From positions 826,501 to 890,500 of the forward strand of contig NZ_CP024307.1 of the NCBI RefSeq assembly GCF_002944405.1: a DNA stretch of 64,000 nt, in the 5' to 3' direction. Positions 47,742 through 58,054 of this stretch are shown piece after piece. Every line of letters begins with the position of its first letter. Position 1 is the stretch's first letter. A program made the position numbers and the translations under genes. This stretch comes from Sinorhizobium fredii. Lineage in GTDB: Bacteria > Pseudomonadota > Alphaproteobacteria > Rhizobiales > Rhizobiaceae. Under the pieces are notes generated by a model. That model was not told the origin of the DNA, made no database searches, and worked only from the letters and a program-made list of their open reading frames with translations.

Positions 47742-49088
47742 ATGTCCGAGACGATCGATTCCGCCATCCTCGAGAAACGCGCCGCCGAACTGGTGGACCG
47801 TGCGCGGCAGGCCGGTGCGGAGGCCGCCGACGCGGTCGTCGTACGCGGCCGCTCCCGCTCGGTTTCGGTGCGGCTCGGCAAGGTCGAGGCGACGGAGGCC
47901 TCCGAAAGCGACGATTTTTCGCTCCGGGTCTTCGTAGGGCGGCGTGTCGCCAGCGTCTCGGCCAATCCGGGTTTCGATCTGAAAGTCCTGGCCGAGCGCG
48001 CGGTGGCGATGGCCAAGGCCTCGCCGGAGGATCCTTACGCCTCGCTCGCCGATCCAGATCGCCTGGCGAGATCCTATCCGGACCTGGATCTTTTCGACAC
48101 GCGCGAGGTTTCGAGCGAGGCGCTCACCGAAGCGGCGCTTGCAGCCGAGGCGGCAGCGCTTTCCGTGTCCGGCGTCACCAATTCGAGCGGCGCCAGCGCT
48201 TCCGCCGGCATGGGCGGGCTCGTGCTGGTGACGTCGCACGGGTTCTCAGGCTCCTATATGGCGACGCGGTTCGGCCGCTCCGTCAGCGCCATCGCCGGCG
48301 AAGGCACCAGGATGGAGCGCGACTACGACTATGACAGCCGGCTCTATTTCGACGAACTCCGCGGCGCCGACGATATCGGACGGGTGGCCGGCGAGCGGGC
48401 AGTGGCGCGCCTCAACCCGCGGCAGGTCGCTACCGCCAAGAACGTGACCGTCGTCTTCGATCCGCGCATGGCTCGCGGCTTCGTCGGCCATCTGGCAGGC
48501 GCCATCAATGGCGCCTCGGTCGCCCGCAAGACGAGCTTTCTCAGGGACATGATGGGCAAGCAGATCATGAAGGCCGGCATTGCCGTCACGGACGATCCGC
48601 AGATCGTGCGCGGTTCGTCGTCGCGCCCCTTCGACGGCGAGGGGGTCTCCGGCTCGAAGCTGTCCATGGTCGAGGATGGCGTGCTGAAGCACTGGTTCCT
48701 CTCGACGTCCGCGGCGCGTGAACTGGGGCTGGAAACCAACGGGCGCGGCGTCCGTGGCGGCCCGGCGGTCAATCCGGCCTCCACCAACCTCGCCCTCGAA
48801 CCGGGCACGATTTCCCGCGACGACCTGATCCGCGGCGTCGGCACGGGAATCTACGTCACCGAGCTCATCGGCCAGGGCGTTAACATGGTGACCGGCGAGT
48901 ACAGCCGCGGCGCCTCCGGCTTCTGGATCGAGAACGGCGAGATCACCTTCCCCGTCTCGGAGGTGACGATCGCTTCCAATCTCAAGCACATGTTCATGGC
49001 CTTGACGCCTGCCGACGACATCGACAGGAAGTTCGGTACGGCCGCACCGACCCTCGCGATCGAGGGCATGACGCTTGCCGGAAGTTGA
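47742..49088 (+). CDS. pmbA: Metalloprotease TldD/PmbA family (PmbA/TldE)
   Basis: PmbA (TldE) is the partner of TldD in a peptidase that processes peptides such as microcins and antitoxins. The 448-residue protein has the non-zinc subunit's features (RSVSVRLGKVEATEASESDDFSLRVFVG near 45, EYSRGASGFWIENGEITFPV near 397). The ATG at 47742 has AAAGG seven bases upstream; upstream ATGs at 47727 and 47697 are less well placed. It opens a run with cysQ-like, DUF4170, waaA, HAD and lpxK genes on the same strand. tldD is not in the window. Confidence 0.9.
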   Translation: MSETIDSAILEKRAAELVDRARQAGAEAADAVVVRGRSRSVSVRLGKVEATEASESDDFSLRVFVGRRVASVSANPGFDLKVLAERAVAMAKASPEDPYASLADPDRLARSYPDLDLFDTREVSSEALTEAALAAEAAALSVSGVTNSSGASASAGMGGLVLVTSHGFSGSYMATRFGRSVSAIAGEGTRMERDYDYDSRLYFDELRGADDIGRVAGERAVARLNPRQVATAKNVTVVFDPRMARGFVGHLAGAINGASVARKTSFLRDMMGKQIMKAGIAVTDDPQIVRGSSSRPFDGEGVSGSKLSMVEDGVLKHWFLSTSAARELGLETNGRGVRGGPAVNPASTNLALEPGTISRDDLIRGVGTGIYVTELIGQGVNMVTGEYSRGASGFWIENGEITFPVSEVTIASNLKHMFMALTPADDIDRKFGTAAPTLAIEGMTLAGS

Positions 49089-49152
49089 GTGCGGGACCGT
49101 AGGTTCCGCCAGTTGGAGGCGCGGGGAATCGTCTCGGCGCTGAAGGAGTCGA

Positions 49153-49971
49153 ATGTCAGAAGCAGCCCTCCAGACCCGACCCAGCTGGGACGAGGATCTC
49201 AAGCTCATCCTTGCCGCAGCGGTGGCAGCAGGCGATACGGCGCTCGGCTATTTCCGAAAGACCGTGGACGTCCGCTGGAAGAATGAGGGCCGCTCCCCCG
49301 TGAGCGAGGCCGACCTCGCCGCAAACGATATTCTGAAGACAAGGCTGCTCGCCGCCCGGCCGGACTATGGCTGGCTTTCCGAGGAAACCGACGACGACGC
49401 GACGCGCCTTTCCCGCGACACCGTCTTCGTCGTCGATCCGATCGACGGCACCCGTGCCTTCATCTCCGGCAAGGACCTCTGGTGCGTCAGTGTTGCGGTC
49501 GTTCACCGGGGCCAGCCGACGGCGGGCGTGCTCTATGCGCCGGCACTCGGAGAAATCTACCAGGCGACCCTTGACGGGGAGGCGCGCAAGAACGATGCGG
49601 CGATCAGCGTCCGTGACCCCTTGCCGAACGAGCGGCTGCAGGTGGCGATGGCCGAGGACATCGCCGGGAGGCTTGCCGCCCCCTATCGCGGTCGGCTGGC
49701 GCGCGTGCCGCACGTGCCGTCGCTCGCCTACCGCCTGGCGATGATCGCCGACGGCCGCATCGACGGCACGATCGTCAAGAAGAACGCGCATGATTGGGAT
49801 CTGGCCGCCGCCGATCTCGTTCTGGCACGCGCCGGCGGGGCGCTCCGGGGCCTCGACGGTATGCCTCTGTCCTACAATCGCCCCATTGTCAGTCATGGAG
49901 TTCTCGGGGCCGGATCCGGGTCGGCGCTGCCTGCATTGCTCGCCGCCTCCAAGCCGTTCGACGCCCATTGA
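49153..49971 (+). CDS. Inositol monophosphatase family / 3',5'-bisphosphate nucleotidase (CysQ-like)
   Basis: This 272-residue lithium-sensitive type phosphatase has the metal-binding motifs GWLSEETDDD, VVDPIDGTRAFISG and HDWDLAAADLVL. The likely substrate is 3'-phosphoadenosine 5'-phosphate, a byproduct of sulfate assimilation, or a sugar alcohol phosphate; the SEET and DPIDGTRAF form is closer to CysQ. It is 64 bp after pmbA and 58 bp before the DUF4170 gene in the same direction. Confidence 0.9.
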   Translation: MSEAALQTRPSWDEDLKLILAAAVAAGDTALGYFRKTVDVRWKNEGRSPVSEADLAANDILKTRLLAARPDYGWLSEETDDDATRLSRDTVFVVDPIDGTRAFISGKDLWCVSVAVVHRGQPTAGVLYAPALGEIYQATLDGEARKNDAAISVRDPLPNERLQVAMAEDIAGRLAAPYRGRLARVPHVPSLAYRLAMIADGRIDGTIVKKNAHDWDLAAADLVLARAGGALRGLDGMPLSYNRPIVSHGVLGAGSGSALPALLAASKPFDAH

Positions 49972-50029
49972 CCTTTGGGTGCTAATGCCGCAAACCAACG
50001 CCGACGTCTCAAAGAACAATGGGAAAACA

Positions 50030-50266
50030 ATGGCTCAGAATACCGAGAAGAAGCAGCTCTTGCACCTCGTCTTCGGCGGCGAATTGACGACGCTCACCGA
50101 CGTGCAGTTCCGCGATCTCAACAACCTCGATATCGTCGGTATCTTCCCCGACTACGAGAGCGCCCATGTAGCCTGGAAGGCCAAGGCGCAGATGACCGTC
50201 GACAACGCCCATATGCGTTATTTCATCGTCCACATGCACCGGCTGCTCGACCCGCAAAATGATTGA
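50030..50266 (+). CDS. DUF4170 domain protein
   Basis: This 78-residue protein is a DUF4170 member (LVFGGELTTL, FPDYESAHVAWKAKAQMTVDNA, RYFIVHMHRLLDP), a small family of unknown function that is regularly found directly upstream of waaA in rhizobia. The ATG at 50030 follows GGGAAAA. Conserved linkage to Kdo transfer and lipid A phosphorylation suggests an envelope role, but the protein is predicted soluble. Confidence 0.85.
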   Translation: MAQNTEKKQLLHLVFGGELTTLTDVQFRDLNNLDIVGIFPDYESAHVAWKAKAQMTVDNAHMRYFIVHMHRLLDPQND

Positions 50267-50299
50267 TGTCTTGGTGAGCGCGGGTAAGGGCGAGCATTG

Positions 50300-51613
50300 A
50301 TGAGCAGCCTGCGCGCACGGCTTGCGCTTTCCACCTATCGCTGGCTCGGCACGGCGATCTACCCGTTCGTCGGACCCTACCTGGCCCTGCGCGCGGCAAA
50401 GGGCAAGGAGGATCCGGCCCGTCGCCGCGAGCGCTACGGCCATGCAAGCGCGCTGCGCCCGCCCGGGCCGCTCGTCTGGTTTCATGCCGCGAGCGTCGGC
50501 GAAACGGTCGCGGTAACCCCGCTGATAAAGGAAATCCGCCGCCGCGGCATTGCCGTGGTCCTGACCACCGGGACGACCACCTCGGCGCGGGTGGTAGCCG
50601 AGCGCCTCGGCAAGGCTGTCATCCATCAATATGTGCCGCTCGATCTCAAGCCGGCCGTCAGCCGTTTCCTCGAATATTGGCAGCCGGACCTGGCGATCAT
50701 CGCCGAATCCGAAATCTGGCCGATGACGATCGTCGAACTGGGTAGGCGCCACATTCCCCAGGTTCTGGTCAATGCGCGGCTGTCGGACCGGACCTTCGCC
50801 CGCTGGAAGAAGCGGCCGTCGCTTGCCGATGCGCTGTTCGAGAACCTGGCGCTCGTGATCGCCCAGTCCGATATCGATGCGGAGCGCTTCCGCACGCTTG
50901 GCGCGCTGCCGGTGATGGTCTCGGGCAATCTCAAGGTCGATACCGACGCGCCGCCGCACGACCCGCAGGCGCTTCGCGACTATGCGCAGCAGATCGGTTC
51001 GCGCAAGACGTGGGCGGCAATCTCCACTTTCGAGGGCGAGGAAGAGGCGGCCGGGGTTGTCCATCACGCGCTCAAGCCGCGCAACGGCCTCTTGACCATC
51101 GTCGTACCGCGCCATCCCGAGCGCGGCGATGCCGTCGAAGCGGCGTTGGCCGCCAAGGGGCTCAAGGTTGCCCGCCGGACGCGGGGCGATCGCCTGACGC
51201 CTGACGTCGATATTTTTCTCGGCGACACGATCGGCGAGATGGGGCTCTATCTGCGGCTGACCGAGGTCGCCTTCGTCGGCCGTTCGCTCTTTGCCGAGGG
51301 CGGGCAGAATCCGCTGGAGCCGGCCATGCTCGGTTGCGCGGTACTTTCGGGCGGCAACGTCCAGAACTTCCGCGAGACCTACCAGATGCTTGCCATGAAC
51401 GGCAGCGCCAAGATCGTCCGCGACGTCGAAATGCTGGCGAAGGGAGTCAACTACCTGCTCGGCAACGACGACATGCGTCGCTCGATGATCGACGCGGGGC
51501 TTGAGACCGTGCAACAGATGCGGGGCGCATTGACGGCGACGATGAGGGGGCTCGAGCCCTATATTAACCCGCTGGTGGTGAAGGCGCGGCTGGAGCCGCG
51601 CGTCGAGAGCTGA
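50300..51613 (+). CDS. waaA: 3-deoxy-D-manno-octulosonic acid transferase WaaA
   Basis: WaaA adds Kdo residues to lipid IV-A at the inner membrane. The 437-residue GT30 protein has an N-terminal membrane anchor and the family motifs WFHAASVGET, PLDLKPAVSRFLEYWQPDL, AESEIWPMT (catalytic region), RHPERGD and EGGQNPLEPAMLG. The ATG at 50300 follows AAGGGCGAG; it is 33 bp behind the DUF4170 gene. lpxK follows one gene later, so this is a lipid A core cluster. Confidence 0.95.
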   Translation: MSSLRARLALSTYRWLGTAIYPFVGPYLALRAAKGKEDPARRRERYGHASALRPPGPLVWFHAASVGETVAVTPLIKEIRRRGIAVVLTTGTTTSARVVAERLGKAVIHQYVPLDLKPAVSRFLEYWQPDLAIIAESEIWPMTIVELGRRHIPQVLVNARLSDRTFARWKKRPSLADALFENLALVIAQSDIDAERFRTLGALPVMVSGNLKVDTDAPPHDPQALRDYAQQIGSRKTWAAISTFEGEEEAAGVVHHALKPRNGLLTIVVPRHPERGDAVEAALAAKGLKVARRTRGDRLTPDVDIFLGDTIGEMGLYLRLTEVAFVGRSLFAEGGQNPLEPAMLGCAVLSGGNVQNFRETYQMLAMNGSAKIVRDVEMLAKGVNYLLGNDDMRRSMIDAGLETVQQMRGALTATMRGLEPYINPLVVKARLEPRVES

Positions 51614-51627
51614 AAACGGATGGGACC

Positions 51628-52332
51628 ATGGCTGCGGGCAACGGCATCGCCGGAATATTGTTCGACAAGGACGGCACGCTTCTCGACTACGCGAAGAGCT
51701 GGGTTCCCGTGAACTACGAACTGGCGCGAATTGCCGCCAGGGGTGACGATGCGCTCGCAAGAATTCTGCTTCGGGCCGGCGGCATGGACCCGGATACGGG
51801 CCACGTCGCACCCGACAGCCTGCTCGCGGCCGGCAACACGGTCGAGATTGCGACCGGCATGGTCGAGGCCGGCGCGCCGTTCACCGTGGAAGAACTGACG
51901 GCGCTGTTCGACGGCCTTTTTGCGAGCTCCGCCGACTATGCGGTGCCGGTGACCGACCTCGGCGCCTTTTTCGCTGCCCTCCATGCGAAGGGCTACCGTC
52001 TCGGCGTCGCCTCGAGCGACAACGAGCGCTCCATCCGCGAGACGGCGAAGCGCTTCGGCTTCGAGACCTATCTGCACTACATTGCCGGTTACGACAGCGG
52101 TTACGGCGTCAAGCCGCAGCCGGGCATGGTGCTCGGCTTCTGCGCCGCGACCGGGCTGACGCCTCAGCAGGTGGCCGTGGTCGGAGACAACAATCACGAT
52201 ATGCATATGGGCCGCGCTGCCGGCGCCGGCCTGACCATTGCGGTTCTGACCGGCACCGGCTCGCGTCAGTCGCTGGCCGGGGCTTCCGACCATTGCCTGG
52301 CCGATATCACCGAGCTTGAAGCAGTGCTCTGA
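51628..52332 (+). CDS. HAD-IA phosphatase, Gph-like
   Basis: This 234-residue HAD hydrolase has motif I FDKDGTLLD (Asp13 and Asp15), motif II VASSDNERS, Lys in GVKPQPGM and motif IV VVGDNNHDM. It resembles phosphoglycolate phosphatase (Gph). It lies 14 bp behind waaA and before lpxK, in between two lipid A genes, in the same direction. Phosphoglycolate or a sugar phosphate are candidate substrates; the glc operon in the window uses glycolate, but no direct link is seen. Confidence 0.88.
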   Translation: MAAGNGIAGILFDKDGTLLDYAKSWVPVNYELARIAARGDDALARILLRAGGMDPDTGHVAPDSLLAAGNTVEIATGMVEAGAPFTVEELTALFDGLFASSADYAVPVTDLGAFFAALHAKGYRLGVASSDNERSIRETAKRFGFETYLHYIAGYDSGYGVKPQPGMVLGFCAATGLTPQQVAVVGDNNHDMHMGRAAGAGLTIAVLTGTGSRQSLAGASDHCLADITELEAVL

Positions 52333-52466
52333 CTCCGTTGACCGGCTTGCCTTTTTTCGCATTCTGAAGTCTCTTGTGCCGTCGTCGGCCCATGGCCGGC
52401 GAGAGACGGGTCAGGAGCGCCTCGCGGCGCATGGAGCAGCAAGAGCCGCGGAGGCAGCATATTCAA

Positions 52467-53513
52467 ATGGTTTCCGAAGCGCCTCCGTTCTGGTGGACAA
52501 AGGCCGATTGGCGGGCCTACGCGCTGTGGCCTTTCTCCTGGGTCTACGGCCGCGTCGCCGCCATCCGCATGGACCGGGCGCGCCGCGCCATGCCGCCCGT
52601 ACCGCTGATCTGCGTCGGCAATTTCACCGTCGGCGGCGCCGGCAAGACGCCGACCGCAATTGCGTTGGCGCAGGCGGCCAAGGCGCGGGGGCTGAAGCCG
52701 GGTTTCCTCAGCCGCGGCTATGGCGGCTCCCTGGACGTGACGACAGTCGTCGATCCCGCCCATCACCGGGCCCGGGACGTCGGCGACGAGCCACTGCTGC
52801 TTGCGCGAGAGGCCCTGACCGTCGTGTGCCGCCGCCGCGTCGACGGCGCTCGCAGGCTCGCCGCCGAAGGCGCCGACATCATCATCATGGACGATGGCTT
52901 CCAGAGCGCTCGCCTCACCTTCGATTTCGCCCTGCTGGTGATCGATTCCGTCCGCGGCATCGGCAATGGCCATCTGGTGCCCTCCGGGCCGGTCAGGGCG
53001 CCGATCGCCGACCAGCTTCGCCACGCCACTGCGCTTCTGAAGATTGGCCACGGTCCGGCCGCCGATCGCCTGATCCGCCGTGCGGCGCGCGCCGGCAAGG
53101 CCGTCTATGTCGGGGACACGGTGCGGCTTGACGATCAATCGCTGTCCGGCGTCACAGTCCTGGCCTGGGCGGGCATTGCCGACCCGGAGAAGTTTTATCG
53201 CACGGTCCGGGAGACGGGTGCAATCGTCGAGGAGACGCGGAGTTTCCCGGATCATCACCATTTTTCAGAGGACGAGATCGCCGATCTCATCGATCATGCC
53301 GCAAGCCGGGGCTACACGCTGGTGACCACGGCCAAGGACATGGTCCGCCTCGAGCCCGGCCAAGGGCGAGCGGCGGAACTCGCCGCCAACAGCCGGGTCA
53401 TCGAGATCGAGGTGCGTTTCGACGATCCGTCAGCGCCCGCCAAGATCATCGAGGCTACGCTTGTCGCGGCGCGGGCACGCAAACTGCATGCGACCGGGAA
53501 GGCTTTGAAATAG
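52467..53513 (+). CDS. lpxK: Tetraacyldisaccharide 4'-kinase LpxK
   Basis: LpxK phosphorylates the 4' position of the lipid A disaccharide at the inner membrane. The 348-residue protein has an N-terminal membrane helix ([14 protein letters not shown]), the Walker A loop [12 protein letters not shown] (51-62), the family motifs [15 protein letters not shown] and [10 protein letters not shown] (Walker B-like), and [11 protein letters not shown]. The ATG at 52467 follows GGAGG at 12 bases. It converges on the DUF2093 gene with a 5-bp gap. Confidence 0.94.
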   Translation: MVSEAPPFWWTKADWRAYALWPFSWVYGRVAAIRMDRARRAMPPVPLICVGNFTVGGAGKTPTAIALAQAAKARGLKPGFLSRGYGGSLDVTTVVDPAHHRARDVGDEPLLLAREALTVVCRRRVDGARRLAAEGADIIIMDDGFQSARLTFDFALLVIDSVRGIGNGHLVPSGPVRAPIADQLRHATALLKIGHGPAADRLIRRAARAGKAVYVGDTVRLDDQSLSGVTVLAWAGIADPEKFYRTVRETGAIVEETRSFPDHHHFSEDEIADLIDHAASRGYTLVTTAKDMVRLEPGQGRAAELAANSRVIEIEVRFDDPSAPAKIIEATLVAARARKLHATGKALK

Positions 53514-53518
53514 ATGCC

Positions 53519-53752
53519 TCAGGGCTGTCGTGCGGGCAGCGCCCCGGCACGCCGTTCGGCTTCAAGGGAGGCGGCGGCGTCGATGTAAGGCTCCTGCCGC
53601 ACCACGCTCCAATAGCGAAGCTCGTCCACCGGGATAGCCTTGCCGGTCGTGGCACAGATGACATGCGAGCCGGCCAGCACGATCTGAAAGTCGCCATCGA
53701 GATAACGAATTTTCGCTTCGCGAGAGGAATTTCCGTCAAAGCGGTTCATCAT
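53519..53752 (-). CDS. DUF2093 domain protein
   Basis: This 77-residue protein belongs to DUF2093, a small alphaproteobacterial family (REAKIRYLDGDFQIV, SHVICATTGKAIPVDELRYW). No function is known; the Cys and short beta-rich sequence suggest a small metal- or RNA-binding fold. The start is at ATG 53752 (or 53749), with GAGGCAAG upstream; it lies 106 bp downstream of mutL on the same strand. Confidence 0.85.
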   Translation of the reverse strand: MMNRFDGNSSREAKIRYLDGDFQIVLAGSHVICATTGKAIPVDELRYWSVVRQEPYIDAAASLEAERRAGALPARQP

Positions 53753-53858
53753 TTGCGTGCTTGCCTCGTCAATGCCCGTTCCATGATCTATCCCGCCGGT
53801 CGCCAAAAGACCAGTCGAATTCGAAATCCGCCGCTAACATGGCCGCGACGCCGCAATG

Positions 53859-55676
53859 TCAACTCCGTCCGAAAAGCCTTTCGATATCGGCGAGCTTGAG
53901 CTCGATATAGGTCGGCCGCCCGTGGTTGCACTGCCCCGATCCGGGCGTCGCCTCCATCTGGCGCAGCAGCGCGTTCATCTCCTCCGTCCGCATGCGCCGG
54001 CCGGAGCGGACGGAGCCGTGGCAGGCCATCGTCGCAGCGAGATATTCGAGGCGGCCGGCAAGCCCGTTGGCCGTGTCCCATTCGGCCAGTTCGTCGGCAA
54101 GCTGCCGCACCAGTCCTGAGGCGTCCATCTCGCCGAGCATCGCCGGCGTTTCGCGCACCGCGATCGCGCCCGATCCGAAGCGCTCGATCGCAAGGCCGAG
54201 CCGTAGGAATTCCTCCGCATGCGCCATCAGCCGGTCGCAATCGTCCTCGGCAAGATCGACGATCTCCGGAATGAGCAGCGCTTGCGCCGGCACCGGCCGC
54301 GAGTGCAGCGCCGTCCGCATCGCCTCGAAGACGAGCCGTTCATGCGCGGCATGCTGGTCGACGATGACGAGACCGTCTTCGGTCTGGGCGACGATATAAT
54401 TCGCGTGGAGCTGCGCGCGTGCCGCACCGAGCGGAAAGGCGGCTTCGCCCGTGCCGTTCGGGCCCTTCGCCTCGGCGGCCGGCCCGGGGGCGCGCGCCGA
54501 TGGCTGCGAAAAATCCGCAAACGCCGCTTGCGGGGCCTCGGCAAAGCCGCGGGCGGGTTCGCCGAACCCAGTCGGCCGGTAGGGCGAGGCGGCGGCCGTC
54601 CAGGGCGCCTGCGCTCGCTGCGGTTCGGCTCGGTACGCTCCAGGCCGGAAGGCGCGCATCATTCCCTGGACGCCGGTTGTCGCTGCGCGGTCGCCGCCGC
54701 GCGCCAAAGCCTCGCGGATCGCGCCGATGATAAGCCCGCGGATTAGCCCGGGGTCGCGGAAGCGCACGTCCGATTTGGCCGGATGGACATTGACGTCGAC
54801 CAATGCCGGGTCGAGCAGGATCGAAAGTACGGCGACCGGATAGCGCCCCTGCGGAATGGTTTCGGCATAGGCGGCGCGGATGGCCGAGAGGATCAGCTTA
54901 TCCTGCACAGGCCGGCCGTTGACGAAGGCATATTGCTGCAGCGAGTTGCCGCGGTTGAAGGTGGGCACCCCGGCAAATCCCGTCAGCCTCGCCTCTTCGC
55001 GCTCCGCATCGATCTCGATGGCGTTGTCGCGGAAGTCCTTGCCGAGCACCTGCGCCATGCGCGCCAGCCGGTCGTCGCCGGTCGCCGGGAATTCCAGGGT
55101 CGACCGGTCCGCACCGGACAGCACGAACCGCACCTTCGGAAAGGCGATCGCCATGCGGCGGACCACTTCGGAAATCGCCGCGGCTTCGGCCTTTTCCGAT
55201 TTCATGAACTTGAGCCGCGCCGGCGTAGCGAAGAAGAGGTCGCGCACTTCGACGACGGTCCCGACATTGGCAGGCGAGGGGCGGACCGGCTCGGTCCTGC
55301 CGCCCGTCACCGAAATCGCCGCCCCCTCGCTCGCGCCCGCCGTTCGCGTGGTGATCGACAGCCGCGCCACGGATCCGATCGAGGGGAGCGCCTCGCCGCG
55401 AAAACCGAGCGTGCGGATCTCCGTGAGCGTATCGGCGATCTTGGAGGTGCAATGCCGGCGGATCGCCAGTTCGAGATCGGCGGGCGACATGCCGCTGCCA
55501 TTGTCGGTCACCCGGAGCAGCGTCTTGCCGCCCCCGGCCGTGGCGATCTCGACCCTGGTTGCGCCGGCGTCGAGGGCATTTTCGATCAGCTCCTTGGCGG
55601 CACTGGCCGGCCGCTCGATGACTTCACCGGCGGCGATTTGGTTGATGAGCGTTTCCGAGAGTTCCTTGATGGCCAT
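53859..55676 (-). CDS. mutL: DNA mismatch repair protein MutL
   Basis: MutL couples mismatch recognition by MutS to strand removal. The 605-residue protein has the GHKL ATPase domain ([38 protein letters not shown]), the transducer domain, a Pro/Ala-rich linker (about 345-425), and a C-terminal dimerisation domain with the endonuclease motif [12 protein letters not shown] (440-451), [11 protein letters not shown] and CNHGRPT. The endonuclease motif shows it is the nicking type, as expected where MutH is absent. Confidence 0.96.
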   Translation of the reverse strand: MAIKELSETLINQIAAGEVIERPASAAKELIENALDAGATRVEIATAGGGKTLLRVTDNGSGMSPADLELAIRRHCTSKIADTLTEIRTLGFRGEALPSIGSVARLSITTRTAGASEGAAISVTGGRTEPVRPSPANVGTVVEVRDLFFATPARLKFMKSEKAEAAAISEVVRRMAIAFPKVRFVLSGADRSTLEFPATGDDRLARMAQVLGKDFRDNAIEIDAEREEARLTGFAGVPTFNRGNSLQQYAFVNGRPVQDKLILSAIRAAYAETIPQGRYPVAVLSILLDPALVDVNVHPAKSDVRFRDPGLIRGLIIGAIREALARGGDRAATTGVQGMMRAFRPGAYRAEPQRAQAPWTAAASPYRPTGFGEPARGFAEAPQAAFADFSQPSARAPGPAAEAKGPNGTGEAAFPLGAARAQLHANYIVAQTEDGLVIVDQHAAHERLVFEAMRTALHSRPVPAQALLIPEIVDLAEDDCDRLMAHAEEFLRLGLAIERFGSGAIAVRETPAMLGEMDASGLVRQLADELAEWDTANGLAGRLEYLAATMACHGSVRSGRRMRTEEMNALLRQMEATPGSGQCNHGRPTYIELKLADIERLFGRS

Positions 55677-56017
55677 GGCGCCATTTTCCAGGATTCGACG
55701 GCAGAGGGAAAGGGCCCCTCACGCGTCTTCAGCTGGAGGAAAGCCGGAATCGGTGCTCGTCCCCAGGCAGATCGGCAGAAATCGGATGCCGATTTAATTC
55801 CGCCTTAACGTTCTGCTGCGATTTTCCACAACAACCTGAATGATCACGGGTTTTGTTCTTTGGAGCACCGCGGCGTTGCTGGACGCCGCTCGATTCCCGC
55901 TCGAAGAGTGCCACGAACGGCCAGCCAGCATGTCCCGAAACGAAACCGCCGCTGCAGCGCCACTTAAGGACGCGGGTGCTGCAACACCCATGCAGTCGGC
56001 GAGACGAGGGCAGAGTA
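55677..56017. other. Intergenic region between divergent mutL and PAS-receiver genes
   Basis: This 341-bp stretch contains both promoters but no recognisable gene. A 7-bp hairpin GCGGCGT/ACGCCGC (55870-55889) and a short GGGTG/CACCC hairpin near 55972-55990 lie on the PAS-receiver side; they could be in that gene's leader. Confidence 0.5.
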
Positions 56018-57742
56018 ATGAACGATGTGGCGTCGGGCGGCGCGGACATCAGCAGGATCGTTCTTGAGTCGAGTTGCGATGCGCTTGGCCTGGCCTTGCT
56101 CGTCTGCGGACGGGACGACACGATCCTCTATGCCAGCGCCTCGATGTTGCAGTTTTTCCCCGTCCAGCCTCACCTGTTGAAGCCCGGGACGCGGCTTCGC
56201 GATTTTCTCGCAGCGGTCTACGATACGGGCCTGCGCCCGGGAACGCTGCCCGAAAACAGCCGGCGGCGTGCGAACCGGGAGGACTGGATCGCCGAACAGA
56301 TGGGCCTCCATTGGCGTGAGCGCTACGAAAGCGTCGAACGGGCGGGCCGTACGCGCTGGGTCTGCCTGCGCAAGCGCCGCCTGTCGAGCGGCATCGGCAT
56401 CTTGTCGATCAGCGATGTCTCCGATCAGAAGAAGCGCGAGGAACAGCTGCAAACCGACCTGGAACGGGTCGAACTCACCGAGCAAATCCTCGATGCGCAA
56501 CCCAATCCCATCTGCGTCAAGGATCGCAATCTGAACTATATCGCCGCGAACCGTGCCTTCTGCGCCATTCACGACGTGGCGCCGGAGGCGATCCTCGGTC
56601 GGTCGGCCTGGGACGTCGTGGACGCGGAGCTTGCCGAACGCTTCGAGCAGTCGGATCGGCAGGTGCTGGCGACCGGCCGGCCGCATTCCGAGGCGGAGCA
56701 CATCGTTCGCGCCGATGGCAGCGACTTGTGGGTGGTGACGCGCAAGTATCGCGTCGGCGTGCCCGGGCGCCACTTCGTCGTCACCTGCATGAACGACGTG
56801 ACCGACATAGCCGCCTGGTATCATGGCGCGGACGATGGCGGCAGCAATTCGGGGCTGCAGATCCGCGACTACAGCATCTTCACGCCGGCGCAGAATTTCT
56901 ACGACCCGTTCCGGGCACTGAACGTCCAGCAGCTCGTCGAGACCGGCTCGATGATCGAGACGCTGCCGGCCCGCGGCCTGCGGGTGCTCTTGGCGACGGC
57001 GGACAGCGAAATGGAGGCGCGGATCGTCGCACGCTTGCGCGGCTCTGGCCTCGATGCCTGCGCCGTACGAAACCGCGGCGAGCTCGAAGCCTTTGCGGCC
57101 GCCGCCGAGGATCACGGCCTGAAGCTCGATATTTTGGTGATGGACGCGGTATTTCCGGCAAGGGATGCGGTCCATGCGGGATGGAAGACCTGCCCGGTGC
57201 TCGACGTTTCTGCGGACGCTGATGCAACTGCCCTGCTCGGCGAAATCTTCCGGGCCAGCACCGACCGGCAGCCGCCGCGCTCGCAGTTTCCGCAAGCCGA
57301 TTGGGAAGTCTCTTTCGAAGGTGATGCGACGGTCCGGACAGGCGCACCCGAAGTGGAGGTTCTCGTTGCCGAGGACAACCAGATCAACCAGTTCGTCTTC
57401 GCCCAGATCCTGGACGGCCTCGGAGTCTCGCATCGGATTGCCGCCAATGGCAGGGAAGCGGTGGATCTCTGGCACGAGCTGCAGCCGGCTCTCATCCTCA
57501 TGGACATATCCATGCCGGTAATGAACGGCTTCGAAGCCGCAGTTGCCATCCGCGACGCGGAAAGGCAGACCGGACGCCGCACGCCGATCGTTGCCGTTAC
57601 TGCGCAAGCCCTCGACATCGACCTTCAGCAATGCGAAGCGTCGGGAATGGACGATCACATCATGAAGCCGATCAGTCCGGACATGATCGAAGCGTTGCTG
57701 CGCAAATATCTGCGTGCCGCCCATGCGCGGCTGACGGCCTGA
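56018..57742 (+). CDS. PAS-PAS-receiver-receiver signalling protein without kinase
   Basis: This 574-residue cytoplasmic protein begins with a PAS domain (about 10-130), then a second PAS (about 155-275; ICVKDRNLNYIAANRAFCAIHD), then a degenerate receiver domain (about 325-420, starting GLRVLLATADSE; its acidic pocket and Lys are not conserved), and an intact receiver (about 445-565; AEDNQIN, phosphoacceptor Asp496 in LILMDISMP, Lys550 in HIMKPIS). It has no histidine kinase or DNA-binding domain. The neighbouring phosphodiesterase 312 bp downstream may be its output. The ATG at 56018 follows GAGGGCAGAG. Confidence 0.88.
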   Translation: MNDVASGGADISRIVLESSCDALGLALLVCGRDDTILYASASMLQFFPVQPHLLKPGTRLRDFLAAVYDTGLRPGTLPENSRRRANREDWIAEQMGLHWRERYESVERAGRTRWVCLRKRRLSSGIGILSISDVSDQKKREEQLQTDLERVELTEQILDAQPNPICVKDRNLNYIAANRAFCAIHDVAPEAILGRSAWDVVDAELAERFEQSDRQVLATGRPHSEAEHIVRADGSDLWVVTRKYRVGVPGRHFVVTCMNDVTDIAAWYHGADDGGSNSGLQIRDYSIFTPAQNFYDPFRALNVQQLVETGSMIETLPARGLRVLLATADSEMEARIVARLRGSGLDACAVRNRGELEAFAAAAEDHGLKLDILVMDAVFPARDAVHAGWKTCPVLDVSADADATALLGEIFRASTDRQPPRSQFPQADWEVSFEGDATVRTGAPEVEVLVAEDNQINQFVFAQILDGLGVSHRIAANGREAVDLWHELQPALILMDISMPVMNGFEAAVAIRDAERQTGRRTPIVAVTAQALDIDLQQCEASGMDDHIMKPISPDMIEALLRKYLRAAHARLTA

Positions 57743-58054
57743 TCGGCACACGACGGGGCTCGACCCCAGATTTGACGATCAGCCGATATAGGATTGTTAA
57801 CCGCCGATTGTCATCGTTTGCTCCACGGTTGCCTTCATCGGCACCACCATCCGGGAGAAACTGCCCAGTCGCTGGCATAGCACCAATTTTCGCGCGATCA
57901 CCGCGCGAAGCTGTCGCCCAAGGCTGCAAGAGTTGAGCATCGAAGACATGAGCATGTCGGCCAAACAGTCATTCCCCCGGTCGGACTTCGGTTGCGATCG
58001 GCGGGACGTGCTCCGTGCGGCACGGGCGCGCGCTCCGGCCGGGGGCGTAGCGCG
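57743..58054. other. Intergenic region upstream of the EAL phosphodiesterase
   Basis: This 312-bp stretch has no clear gene apart from a 36-codon open frame (57948-58058) whose TGA overlaps the ATG of the next gene. I see no strong promoter or hairpin. Confidence 0.45.

Noticed and set aside
55964..57751. Open frame of about 595 codons opposite the PAS-receiver gene
   Set aside because: The plus-strand frame has clear PAS and receiver motifs; the minus-strand frame is only compositional.
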